Origin: Oppiella nova
Lineage: Eukaryota > Arthropoda > Arachnida > Sarcoptiformes > Oppiidae
Direction: 5' to 3'
Assembly (NCBI GenBank): GCA_905397405.1
Contig: CAJPVJ010000001.1
Span: 124,001 to 188,000, forward strand
Length of the DNA stretch: 64,000 nucleotides
How positions within the stretch are numbered: the first letter of the stretch is position 1; every line of letters begins with the position of its first letter. Shown here piece by piece: positions 36,011-44,276 of the stretch. The notes beneath the pieces were generated by a model. The model was not told where the DNA came from and did not search any database. It worked only from the letters and a program-made list of their open reading frames with translations. The translations under genes and the position numbers were made by a program.

Positions 36011-36325
36011 ATGATCCGTAAATTAGAAATTACAACATTTGAGTTCCCAGAAAATGCAGTTATCTGGGATGTTCGTGATGCAAAAGCCTTTGCCGAAGGC
36101 CATGTAAAAGGGGCTGTAAATCAGCCTATAGATGGTTTAAGTGCTGAGAGCTTGACTCAAGTGAATTCGGATCAGTCCATTTACATTTTATGTGGTGGTG
36201 GAAGTAAAGCGCCTCGAGCTGCTGAAAAATTAGAGAGTTTAGATGATTCTCGTGATTACGTTGTACTTATGGGGGGAACACGTGCAGCACGTGATGCAGG
36301 TCTCCCATTAGAACAGGGTTCATAA
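36011..36325 (+). CDS. Single-domain rhodanese
   Basis: 104 residues from ATG 36011, preceded by AAGGAG 8 bases upstream; the in-frame ATG at 35984 lacks one. It is a rhodanese fold: VIWDVRDAKAFAEGHVKGA at the N-terminus and the sulfur-carrying Cys61 in YILCGGGSKA. Sulfur donor and acceptor unknown. Single gene closed by a strong hairpin. Confidence 0.9.
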   Translation: MIRKLEITTFEFPENAVIWDVRDAKAFAEGHVKGAVNQPIDGLSAESLTQVNSDQSIYILCGGGSKAPRAAEKLESLDDSRDYVVLMGGTRAARDAGLPLEQGS

Positions 36326-36351
36326 AAAAGCGCCGAAAGGCGCTTTTTTAT
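36324..36351. terminator. Bidirectional terminator
   Basis: Arms AAAAAAGCGCC and GGCGCTTTTTT with a 4-base GAAA loop, serving the rhodanese gene and the convergent mnmC. Confidence 0.9.
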
Positions 36352-36373
36352 TACGATAATCAATAAAAAAGAA

Positions 36374-38302
36374 TCATGATTGAATCGGTTTAAAATAAGG
36401 TTTTTTGGCTTTTACTTTCTTTTGAAAGCGGTTTGGATTTAATTTTTGCAATAAATTTTGGGGAATCGGGCAAGCTTGATTAAGGACCAAAGCCACCAAG
36501 ATTTCACTACACAAGGGCGCAAATAAAAAACCTTTAGAGCCAAGCCCAGAAAATGTATAAATCTCTTTCTCAGCTTCAACTTTTCCCAGTAATGGAAAAT
36601 AGTCCAGACTTTGGGCTCGTACAGAAGCACGCCCGTGCCATTCATCTACTTTGCAGAGTGATTCTGCGTATTGTGGAAACACACTGTGGATAAGTTCATA
36701 GTTATGCACATGGTCTTCAAGCAAAACTTCAGTGTCATCACGATTGGGATAAAAAGAAGCACCTAAAATCAAATGCTGCTCATCAAGCTGCATGCAGTAG
36801 CCACCATAACTGTAAGCATATTGCGGATCTAATCGGTGTTTAACATTGTTGAGCCAACTGACTTGTCCACGGATCGGTTTGAGTATCGGGAACTGATCAA
36901 AAAAAGCATGGCTTTCCTTGGCACAACATACAATCACATGATTAAAATCACCAAGATCTGTGTGCTGGCTATTTTGTAGTGTTAATTGATGATGATTCGA
37001 TTGAACAATACTATGAATGTGAGCATGTTTAAATTGAATCAGCGGATGTTCAAGAATTTGGTCTTTGAGTTGCTGGGGATAAATTGAACCCGCTTGAGTG
37101 AGCTGTAAGCTCTCTAGCGTGGTTTGTAGCTCTAAATCATCGGCTGTTTGAGTTTTGAGTAAATCTTGAGGATATTGCGCTGCTAAACCCAGTAAATGTT
37201 CAGCATTTTTTTGTGCTAATTGTTGAACCGCAATAGCACGAAAAGCCTGAAATTTTGGATAGTGCTGTAGGGCATGTTGCCAAGCCAAGGTCATTAAATG
37301 TTCCGAACTTTGCTCGATAGGGCATAGTTTCGGATTTAATAAGGCCAGAGGATTACCAGAAGCACCTGCTAAAGGCGCTGATTGGTCGTAAATCGTAACT
37401 TGATGTCCTCTTTGGGCAAATCCCCATGCGCAGCTTAAACCTGCAATTCCAGCACCAATGATGGCAATGTGGCGTTGATTTAAATTATTTTGATTTTTCC
37501 CTATTTTTTTTTGAATGTTTTGCGCTGCAAGGTCCATTGACTGAGATTGATTTTCTTCGGCTGCTTGTTCAGGCGCATTCCAAATGGCTTTTAGCATTTC
37601 ACGTTTATGACCAAAACCGCGCGGACGTGAAATAGTGATTCCATGCTGTTTTAGACCCCGTTTAAGCACACCTGCCACGCTAAATGAGGCAAAAGTTGTT
37701 CCAAAATCTGACAGTCTGACAATATTGTTTAAAACTTTGTCTTCCCACATGTTTGGATTACAAGAAGGGGCAAATCCATCTAAAAACCATGCGTTAACTT
37801 GTTGGGCTTTTATCATTGCTGGAAATACATCATGTGCATCACCTAACCACAGATCAATTGAAAAACGCGCTTCTGGAAAGTTTAAACGGTGACAACCAGC
37901 GATGGGCAATGGATAGTGTTGAATCAACTGATCAGAAAATTGTTGAAGTTCAGTCCAGACCTTTAACGCACGGGTTAAATCCTGTTTAGACAAGGGGAAC
38001 TTCTCTATACTGATCACATGTAGGTGGCTATGATTATCTGGACGAACATTGTGCCAAAGTTGCCACAATGCCAAAATATTTAATCCTGTACCAAAGCCAG
38101 TTTCACCAACACAGAAATATTCAAAATCATCTAAATCTGCAAGTCGTGTTGAAAGATCATTACCATTCAAAAATACGTGTCGGGTTTCAAGTAACCCGTT
38201 GTCTTTAGAAAAATAGACATCACCAAATTGTTTGGAAATTGGAACTTCAATTCCATCAATACATTGCCAGTCTAAATCGGCAGTTTGAATGGCATTTGAC
38301 AA
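36374..38302 (-). CDS. mnmC: Bifunctional tRNA mnm5s2U biosynthesis protein MnmC
   Basis: 642 residues, two domains. Residues 1-240 are the SAM-dependent methyltransferase (VGETGFGTGLNILALW near 65; DGFAPSCNPNMW near 175). From about 277, IAIIGAGIAGLSCAWGFA begins the FAD domain that removes the glycine-derived carboxymethyl from cmnm5s2U. Together they finish wobble uridine 34 modification. The start is TTG at 38302 with AAGG about 10 bases before it; no ATG lies near enough to be used. Confidence 0.94.
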   Translation of the reverse strand: MSNAIQTADLDWQCIDGIEVPISKQFGDVYFSKDNGLLETRHVFLNGNDLSTRLADLDDFEYFCVGETGFGTGLNILALWQLWHNVRPDNHSHLHVISIEKFPLSKQDLTRALKVWTELQQFSDQLIQHYPLPIAGCHRLNFPEARFSIDLWLGDAHDVFPAMIKAQQVNAWFLDGFAPSCNPNMWEDKVLNNIVRLSDFGTTFASFSVAGVLKRGLKQHGITISRPRGFGHKREMLKAIWNAPEQAAEENQSQSMDLAAQNIQKKIGKNQNNLNQRHIAIIGAGIAGLSCAWGFAQRGHQVTIYDQSAPLAGASGNPLALLNPKLCPIEQSSEHLMTLAWQHALQHYPKFQAFRAIAVQQLAQKNAEHLLGLAAQYPQDLLKTQTADDLELQTTLESLQLTQAGSIYPQQLKDQILEHPLIQFKHAHIHSIVQSNHHQLTLQNSQHTDLGDFNHVIVCCAKESHAFFDQFPILKPIRGQVSWLNNVKHRLDPQYAYSYGGYCMQLDEQHLILGASFYPNRDDTEVLLEDHVHNYELIHSVFPQYAESLCKVDEWHGRASVRAQSLDYFPLLGKVEAEKEIYTFSGLGSKGFLFAPLCSEILVALVLNQACPIPQNLLQKLNPNRFQKKVKAKKPYFKPIQS

Positions 38303-38330
38303 AGCAGATTACCTTTTGATAATTAAAATG

Positions 38331-38360
38331 AAAAAACCTGACATTTCGCAGTATCAGGTT
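38331..38360 (-). terminator. Terminator of the secreted coiled-coil protein gene
   Basis: On the minus strand AACCTGA and TCAGGTT arms around a loop are followed by TTTTTT, about 45 bases past the stop codon at 38402. Confidence 0.8.
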
Positions 38361-38401
38361 ATAGCGTGAAACTTTCTAAGTGCAAAGTCAAAGCAGTGGG
38401 C

Positions 38402-38923
38402 TTACCACTGACGACGACGTTTGGTATAGATATAACTTGCGATTAAAAAGCCAAGTAAAACACCAACAGCAATGGTCGCAGCACCATATAAGAACATTTG
38501 CGCACTTTGTTCACTTTGTAGAACTTGAACTTGTACACCCAGATTGTCATTTTTGAGTTGTAATTCTTGGTTCTGTGAAAGGGCTTCTAAATTGGCCTTT
38601 TCAAGTTGCTGTAAACGTGTTGCTTGGTCTTTAACCAAAGCTTTAGCTTTGGCATCTTGAGACGCTTTTTCTTTGCTAATTTGTTCAGCCGTTAAAGGTT
38701 TATTTTCTTGTGCTTGCGCCTGTGTTTGGGTGTTGGAATTTGCACCTGCTACAGCAGGAATAATACTCGGTTTTGGCGGTGCAACAGGTTGGGTCGCCTG
38801 AGTAGGCGCTGCCGTCGTTGCTTGAGTCGCTGAAGATTGAGTAGGCTCAGCCGATACAACAGGTGATAAAAGTACAAAAGAACTTAAAGTCAGGCTAAGT
38901 AAGCTTTGGACGACAACGCGCAT
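38402..38923 (-). CDS. Secreted or membrane-anchored coiled-coil protein of unknown function
   Basis: 173 residues from ATG 38923, which has AAGGG 8-9 bases before it; an in-frame start at 38968 overlaps yciI. A signal peptide (residues 1-24, ending VVSAEP) is followed by an Ala/Thr/Gln/Pro-rich linker. A coiled coil then runs at about 75-140 (LQQLEKANLEALSQNQEL), and a C-terminal hydrophobic helix (IAVGVLLGFLIASYIY) with a basic tail RRRQW. This topology, N-out with C-terminal anchor, suggests an inner-membrane protein with periplasmic coil. I do not recognise the family. Confidence 0.75.
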   Translation of the reverse strand: MRVVVQSLLSLTLSSFVLLSPVVSAEPTQSSATQATTAAPTQATQPVAPPKPSIIPAVAGANSNTQTQAQAQENKPLTAEQISKEKASQDAKAKALVKDQATRLQQLEKANLEALSQNQELQLKNDNLGVQVQVLQSEQSAQMFLYGAATIAVGVLLGFLIASYIYTKRRRQW

Positions 38924-38927
38924 TATG

Positions 38928-39230
38928 TTATCCCTTAGGCAATGCTTTATTGAATGGTTTAACATCAATATGACTATAAATCCCTTCTTTTAAGAAAGGT
39001 TCGTCTTTTAACCATTCATCCAAAGCTTCACGGCTGTCAAAATCGAGAATTAAAGTACTGCCATAAAAACCTGCTTGTGGATTTTCACGATCAATCGGCA
39101 TCGCCCCAGCCACGATGACACGGCCTTCAGCATCTAACTTTTCGAGTCGAGCTAAATGTTGTGGGCGTACAGCAAGACGTTTTTCTACTGTACCTGCTTG
39201 ATCTGTACACGTAATTACAAATAATGGCAT
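38928..39230 (-). CDS. YciI family protein
   Basis: 100 residues, ferredoxin-like. It has the YciI pattern: LARLEKLDAEGRVIVAGA near residue 26, FYGSTLILDFDSREALDEW near 52, and EPFLKEGIYSHI near the C-terminus. The His or Asp proposed as active in some members is not obvious here. Catalytic activity unknown. It is next to yciB, the common gammaproteobacterial arrangement. Confidence 0.93.
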   Translation of the reverse strand: MPLFVITCTDQAGTVEKRLAVRPQHLARLEKLDAEGRVIVAGAMPIDRENPQAGFYGSTLILDFDSREALDEWLKDEPFLKEGIYSHIDVKPFNKALPKG

Positions 39231-39256
39231 GATATTTCTCGATTTTCTAAAACACT

Positions 39257-39871
39257 TTATTCATCGGTAGATTTAAAGTGTTTTCGTAATATAACAAACT
39301 GGATAATAATAAAGGAAAACATGACGATCATGTCACCAAATGCTGTAAATTCACCCCAATATTTTCCACCTGCAAATAAAAATGCGAAGAAAATATGTAA
39401 ACAAGACATGACAATGAACATTGCAGCCCATGCAAAGTTTAGATTTTTCCAGCCTTTTTCAGTCAGGTTTAAAACAGGACCAAATAATCTTTGAATGAGT
39501 GGCTTCTTTTCTTTACCAAAATAGGGAGAGAGTAAGAACGCGCCAGCAAAGGCTAAATTCAAAATTGCAGCTTTCAGGCGAATATAGAAGTCATCACTCA
39601 ACATTAAGGTGATTCCGCCAAAAATGACGGTCATGAACAAAACAAACCATTGTTGTTTATCCAGACGGAATTTTTGGAAAATGAATAATGCACCATAGAC
39701 CACAAGCATTGAAATAATCAGACCTGTAGTTGCAACAAGAATGTTGTTGTTATTTACACCACCTGCTGAGCCGATCAATTGTAATAATGGATGATCGGTG
39801 TTTTTAGGATCAACCGTTTTGTATAAATAAAAGAAAATTATGAGGGGCACAAAGTCTAAAAGTGCTTTCAT
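39257..39871 (-). CDS. yciB: Inner membrane protein YciB (septation protein A)
   Basis: 204 residues from ATG 39871; the same frame runs on to 40084 but that would overlap the divergent PHP gene and adds no family sequence. Five hydrophobic segments. MKALLDFVPLIIFFYLYK is the typical start, and LILSMLVVYGALFIFQKFR-like, FFAFLFAGGKYWGEFTAFGD and the C-terminal FIIIQFVILRKHF segments follow. The family affects cell-envelope biogenesis and septation in enterobacteria. Operon with yciI downstream. Confidence 0.93.
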   Translation of the reverse strand: MKALLDFVPLIIFFYLYKTVDPKNTDHPLLQLIGSAGGVNNNNILVATTGLIISMLVVYGALFIFQKFRLDKQQWFVLFMTVIFGGITLMLSDDFYIRLKAAILNLAFAGAFLLSPYFGKEKKPLIQRLFGPVLNLTEKGWKNLNFAWAAMFIVMSCLHIFFAFLFAGGKYWGEFTAFGDMIVMFSFIIIQFVILRKHFKSTDE

Positions 39872-39915
39872 GTTAAAGTATCTAGTCTGTTCAGGTTGAT
39901 GGGATAGTATAAAAG

Positions 39916-40767
39916 ATGCAAGGCATAGATTTACATACTCACAGTAATATTTCTGATGGGACTCTGACGCCAGAGTTATTGGTTCAAGCTGCCATCGAGA
40001 AAAGCATACATACACTTGCATTGACGGACCACGATAGCATGGATGGCTTAATACAAGCTGAACAATTTGCAAAAAATCAACCAATTCAAATCATTTCAGG
40101 TGTAGAAATCTCTAGTCAATGGTCCAGACCTGAGACTAAAAAAAGTTATGGTGTGCATATTGTTGCGCTCAATATGCAAAATCCTGAACCATTACAACAG
40201 CTTTTAACGCAACAGAAGAAAATTCGTGCTGAGCGAGCCAAGCAAATCTGTGATCTGCTAATTCCTTTGATTCATCAGGATATTTATGCAGAAGTTGTGG
40301 CAAAGGTGGATGGTGAACCTGATCGGATTACTCGGACGCATATTGCCAAGACGCTTGTAGAAAAGGGTTTTGTTCAGCGCGCACAGCAGGCATTTGATAA
40401 ATACATTAAGGAAGGTAAAAAAGCCTATGTAAAATTTGATGGTTTAGGTTTGGCAGAAACCATTCAGGTGATTCATGAAAGTCAAGGTTTTGCAGTATTG
40501 GCACACCCAACACGTTATGATCTATCAGCAACAAATACCCGTTATTTAATTGAAATCTTTGCACAATATGGTGGTGATGCTGTTGAGCTTCCACCCGCAA
40601 TGGAACCCGCTTCAACACGACAAATGGTTGATCGAATGATTGCTGAATATGGTTTAAAAGTCTCTGTGGGGAGTGATTTTCATGGTGATAATATGCCTTG
40701 GATTAAATTAGGCAATATTCCACGCGTCAAAGAAGGGCAAGTAGGGATTTGGGAGAGTTTCCGATAA
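39916..40767 (+). CDS. PHP-domain phosphoesterase (RNase AM / TrpH-like)
   Basis: 283 residues. A PHP metal-dependent domain: DLHTHSNISDGTLTPELLV at residues 5-23 gives the first His pair and Asp, ALTDHDSMDGL near 37, GVEISSQW near 66, RTHIAKTLVEKG near 140, and the late His in GSDFHGDN near 260. The TrpH/Rnm group trims 5' ends of structured RNAs (such as 23S, 16S, 5S) as a 5'-3' exoribonuclease. Divergent from yciB with only 44 bases between starts. Confidence 0.88.
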   Translation: MQGIDLHTHSNISDGTLTPELLVQAAIEKSIHTLALTDHDSMDGLIQAEQFAKNQPIQIISGVEISSQWSRPETKKSYGVHIVALNMQNPEPLQQLLTQQKKIRAERAKQICDLLIPLIHQDIYAEVVAKVDGEPDRITRTHIAKTLVEKGFVQRAQQAFDKYIKEGKKAYVKFDGLGLAETIQVIHESQGFAVLAHPTRYDLSATNTRYLIEIFAQYGGDAVELPPAMEPASTRQMVDRMIAEYGLKVSVGSDFHGDNMPWIKLGNIPRVKEGQVGIWESFR

Positions 40768-40844
40768 TACACCGTGATGATGTATTCAAATACTTAGATT
40801 TTCGAATGAGATCTGTTTTTGAAAGGCATCTCATTTGAATGAAA

Positions 40845-40873
40845 CAAAAAATCCCTCTAGAGCAGAGGGATTT
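40845..40873 (-). terminator. Terminator of the miaB-phoH-ybeY unit
   Basis: Arms AATCCCTCT and AGAGGGATT, with a short loop and TTTTTT following on the minus strand. A second dyad (AATGAGAT and ATCTCATT, 40805-40836) nearby could terminate the PHP gene on the plus strand. Confidence 0.8.
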
Positions 40874-40889
40874 GGGGTTGATTATAAAA

Positions 40890-41375
40890 TCAACTTTCTT
40901 TAACAGTATAAGGGTTTTCAAAGCCTAGTTTTTTCAAGATTTCAATTTCGAGTGCTTCCATTTCTTCAGCATCATCATCAGAAGTTTCATGGTCATAACC
41001 CATTAAATGTAAGGTGCCATGAACCAGCATATGAGTGAAATGCTCAATCGGTGTCTTTTGTTGTTCAATCGACTCTTGTAAAACCACGGGGATGCAAATG
41101 ACTAAATCACCGATGGGTAATGCATCGAGCATGGGTAAAACTTCTTCTGGAATTTCACTTGGAAAAGACAATACATTGGTGGGTTTGTCTTTTTCACGAT
41201 ATTCAAAATTTAATTTGTGACTTTCATCTTCATCAACACACGCAATTCCGATTTCACAATCTTGGTCTACATCAATATGACGTAGTGTTGTTTCAATGAC
41301 TTTTTTTACATAGAGACGTTTGAGCACCAATTCTGGTGCTTCAAACGCTTGTTGTAACGATAAGCTAAGTTTCAA
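40890..41375 (-). CDS. ybeY: Endoribonuclease YbeY
   Basis: 161 residues. Zinc-dependent single-strand RNase acting in 16S 3' end maturation and ribosome quality control. The metal motif is His119, His123, His129 in [22 protein letters not shown] near 68 is also conserved. Start: the codon is TTG at 41375, with AAGGA 6 bases before; no ATG is near. Last gene of miaB-phoH-ybeY. Codon TTG as start is unusual but fits conserved residues. Confidence 0.93.
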   Translation of the reverse strand: MKLSLSLQQAFEAPELVLKRLYVKKVIETTLRHIDVDQDCEIGIACVDEDESHKLNFEYREKDKPTNVLSFPSEIPEEVLPMLDALPIGDLVICIPVVLQESIEQQKTPIEHFTHMLVHGTLHLMGYDHETSDDDAEEMEALEIEILKKLGFENPYTVKES

Positions 41376-41384
41376 AAACAGTCC

Positions 41385-42494
41385 TTAAACATTTTCCTGA
41401 TTTGCAGCAGTATGTTCTTCATGTTGAGCATCTGCGGCAGAATCATTTTCAGAAATTAAGGCTTCTTGACGTGCTTTACGTTCTGCACGTGCTTCAGCAC
41501 TTAAACGGTATTGTTCACTGTCCCATCCTTCATAAGCCTCTACAATTTTTTGTACCAGCTGGTGACGAACGACATCACGGGAATGGAAGCGAGTGATGTG
41601 AATTTCTTTGATCTTTTCGATAATACGCAATGCGTGAGCAAGACCAGACTGTTGCCCGCGTGGTAAATCGACCTGTGTAATATCCCCGGTGATCACTGCA
41701 CGAGAACCAAAACCTAAACGGGTCAAAAACATCTTCATCTGTTCAGGGGTGGTGTTTTGTGCTTCATCGAGAATTACAAAGGAATGATTTAATGTACGAC
41801 CACGCATATAAGCAAGTGGTGCAACTTCAATCACTTGGCGCTCAATCAGTTTTGCAACTTTTTCAAAACCAAGCATTTCATACAACGCATCATATAGCGG
41901 GCGTAGATATGGGTCGATCTTTTGGCTTAAATCACCCGGCAAGAAACCAAGTTTTTCTCCAGCTTCAACAGCAGGGCGAACCAAAAGGATACGTTGAATT
42001 TCATTACGTTCTAGCATATCTACCGCAGCAGCGACTGCAAGATAGGTTTTACCTGTACCTGCAGGGCCGATTCCGAAAGAAATATCACTTTGTAGAATAC
42101 GTTGTACATAACGTTTTTGATTGGCACCACGAGGGTTGATTCGACCTTTACGCGTTTGCAACCAGACATCATCTAAACCGGTATGCTCATTGTCTGAAAG
42201 GTCGTCTTGTAACTCACGGTCAGTTTGGCTGCCTTGAATCATCAAATGAATCGTATCAGCACTGATTTGCTGAGAGAGTTCAGCTTCTGCATGCAAACGC
42301 TGCAATAAACCTTCTGCTCTCTCAACTGCTTCTAAATCACCATCGATATAGAAGTTATCGTTGCGATGAGAAATGTTGACATTTAAACGTTGTTCGATTT
42401 GTTTCAGATGACCGTTATAAGCACCTAACATGCTTTTTAAACGTTCAACTGAAATACCTGGAAAAGCTACTGTACGTCGAATCGCTGCAGTCAA
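41385..42494 (-). CDS. PhoH-like ATPase (YbeZ)
   Basis: 369 residues. A KH-like N-terminal part (residues 1-100) with VAFPGISVERLKSMLGAY, then the PhoH ATPase with Walker A GPAGTGKTYLA near 140 and Walker B FVILDEAQN near 235. RNA/DNA-interacting ATPase that works with YbeY, also its neighbour. It starts with TTG at 42494, preceded by AAGGA 6 bases off. C-terminal 40 residues are Ala/Glu/Arg-rich and low complexity (EARAERKARQEAL). Confidence 0.92.
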   Translation of the reverse strand: MTAAIRRTVAFPGISVERLKSMLGAYNGHLKQIEQRLNVNISHRNDNFYIDGDLEAVERAEGLLQRLHAEAELSQQISADTIHLMIQGSQTDRELQDDLSDNEHTGLDDVWLQTRKGRINPRGANQKRYVQRILQSDISFGIGPAGTGKTYLAVAAAVDMLERNEIQRILLVRPAVEAGEKLGFLPGDLSQKIDPYLRPLYDALYEMLGFEKVAKLIERQVIEVAPLAYMRGRTLNHSFVILDEAQNTTPEQMKMFLTRLGFGSRAVITGDITQVDLPRGQQSGLAHALRIIEKIKEIHITRFHSRDVVRHQLVQKIVEAYEGWDSEQYRLSAEARAERKARQEALISENDSAADAQHEEHTAANQENV

Positions 42495-42532
42495 GAGATA
42501 TCCTTTTTTAAAGTAAAGTCTATACCCTTACA

Positions 42533-43987
42533 TTACGCCACGTCAGGCTCAAGATTCAAGAGTTCTCCATAAACTAAATTTAGGGTCTTAATCTCTGTAA
42601 CCTCAATCTCTGCAAAGCGTCCGACCCAAGAGGCGTCACCTACAAATGTTACTAAACGTGTATTGTCAGCTGTACCGACCAATAAATTTGGATCTTTATT
42701 AGAAACATTTTCAACCAGTACACGTTGAATGGTCCCTAACATCGCATCGGTTTTACGAATACTTGATTGCTTAATCCAGTGTTGAACTTTGGCTAAACGT
42801 TCTTTCTTGACTGCATCAGAGGTGTCATCAGGTAATTCAGACGCTGGTGTGCCAGGACGTTTTGAATAAACAAAACTATAAGAATGATCAAAGTCTAAAT
42901 CTTGGATAAACTGATAGGTTTCTTCAAAATGTACATCAGTTTCACCAGGGAAGCCGATGATGAAATCTGAAGATAAATGCATATCTGGACGAGCTTTACG
43001 CAGTTTGGCAATCTTTTCGATATAGACATCAATGGTGTGGTTACGCTTCATCGCTTGTAACACATCATTTGAGCCACTTTGTACTGGTAAATGCAGATGT
43101 GAAACCATTTGTGGTAGGTCACGGTAGCATTGAATTAAATCTTCATTAAATTCGAGCGGATGTGAGGTTGTATAACGTAAACGACCGATTCCTGGAATTT
43201 CTGCAACCAGACGTAATAAATCTGCAAAGGTACAAATTTCACCTTCAAAAGTTTCACCACGGTAGCCATTTACATTTTGTCCTAAAAGGCTAATTTCACG
43301 AACGCCTTTTTCAGCCAAACCAGCGATTTCTGCCAAGACATCATCCAAAGGACGAGAAACTTCTTCACCACGAGTATAGGGAACCACACAGAAAGAACAG
43401 TACTTTGAACAACCTTCCATGATTGAAACAAACGCTTTGTAACCTTCAACACGCGGTTCAGGTAAAAAGTCGAATTTTTCAATGTCAGGGAATGAAATAT
43501 CTACGAGTTTAATTTTGTCTTTTTTCGGTTTTTCGATTTGCTCAACATGCTGATCCAGCATTTGCGGTAAACGGTGCAAGGTTTGAGGGCCAAAAACCAT
43601 ATCGACATACGGTGCACGTTTTTGAATGTTGTCGCCTTCTTGAGAAGCAACACATCCACCAACACCGATGACGAGATCAGGATTTTTTTCTTTTAATTTG
43701 CGCCAGCGACCCAACTCAGAAAATACTTTTTCTTGGGCTTTTTCTCGAATTGAGCAGGTATTCATTAACAGGATATCTGCGTCACTTGGATCTTTGGTTA
43801 AAATATAACCGTGTGAGTCGCCTAAAAGATCTGCCATACGATGACTGTCATACTCATTCATCTGACACCCTTGCGTTTCGATATACAGTTTTTTTACTGC
43901 ACCGTCGGCTGGGGTGTGCTGTGGCTGGGTTACAGTGTTTTCTGAGGCAGCTTTGGCACCATTGGGAATGAAGGTTTGAACCGTCAT
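42533..43987 (-). CDS. miaB: tRNA-2-methylthio-N6-dimethylallyladenosine synthase
   Basis: 484 residues. Radical SAM methylthiotransferase modifying A37 of tRNAs. The N-terminal MTTase domain begins after a 33-residue Ala/Thr/Pro-rich tail, with [14 protein letters not shown] (first cluster-binding Cys), NTCSIREKA, and [11 protein letters not shown] giving the other two. The radical SAM cluster motif CSKYCSFC is near residue 195, and a TRAM domain is at the C-terminus. The long N-terminal extension is Acinetobacter-like. First gene of miaB-phoH-ybeY; GGAG-type site before the next gene. Confidence 0.95.
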   Translation of the reverse strand: MTVQTFIPNGAKAASENTVTQPQHTPADGAVKKLYIETQGCQMNEYDSHRMADLLGDSHGYILTKDPSDADILLMNTCSIREKAQEKVFSELGRWRKLKEKNPDLVIGVGGCVASQEGDNIQKRAPYVDMVFGPQTLHRLPQMLDQHVEQIEKPKKDKIKLVDISFPDIEKFDFLPEPRVEGYKAFVSIMEGCSKYCSFCVVPYTRGEEVSRPLDDVLAEIAGLAEKGVREISLLGQNVNGYRGETFEGEICTFADLLRLVAEIPGIGRLRYTTSHPLEFNEDLIQCYRDLPQMVSHLHLPVQSGSNDVLQAMKRNHTIDVYIEKIAKLRKARPDMHLSSDFIIGFPGETDVHFEETYQFIQDLDFDHSYSFVYSKRPGTPASELPDDTSDAVKKERLAKVQHWIKQSSIRKTDAMLGTIQRVLVENVSNKDPNLLVGTADNTRLVTFVGDASWVGRFAEIEVTEIKTLNLVYGELLNLEPDVA

Positions 43988-44276
43988 GGAGGCGTCTTTC
44001 CTATGAATAAAGGGAATTTTGAATGTGTACTAAGCCTGCTATTTTAACAGACTCATAAAAGGCGCGCCATTTTATAGCATTTAGAGTGAACTCAGTAAAA
44101 TATTTAGCGGCTATTGCCATTTATTGGATTGTAGGGCATTGAAAATGAAAATTATGAAGAAAAAATAGAGAACAATATTAATGATGAATCATAAGGTTAC
44201 ATAACACAACAGTAGAAATGGATTAGAATAATTAAACTAGGCACAAATAAGTGCATCAGTATGTTAAAGGCACATC

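Noticed and set aside
39872-40084. N-terminal extension of yciB
   Set aside because: The frame remains open for 71 codons upstream, but it overlaps the divergent PHP gene, and family members start at MKALLDFVP.
41759-42139. 126-codon open frame on the plus strand inside phoH
   Set aside because: Antisense shadow of the ATPase; His/Gln-rich composition is typical of such frames here.
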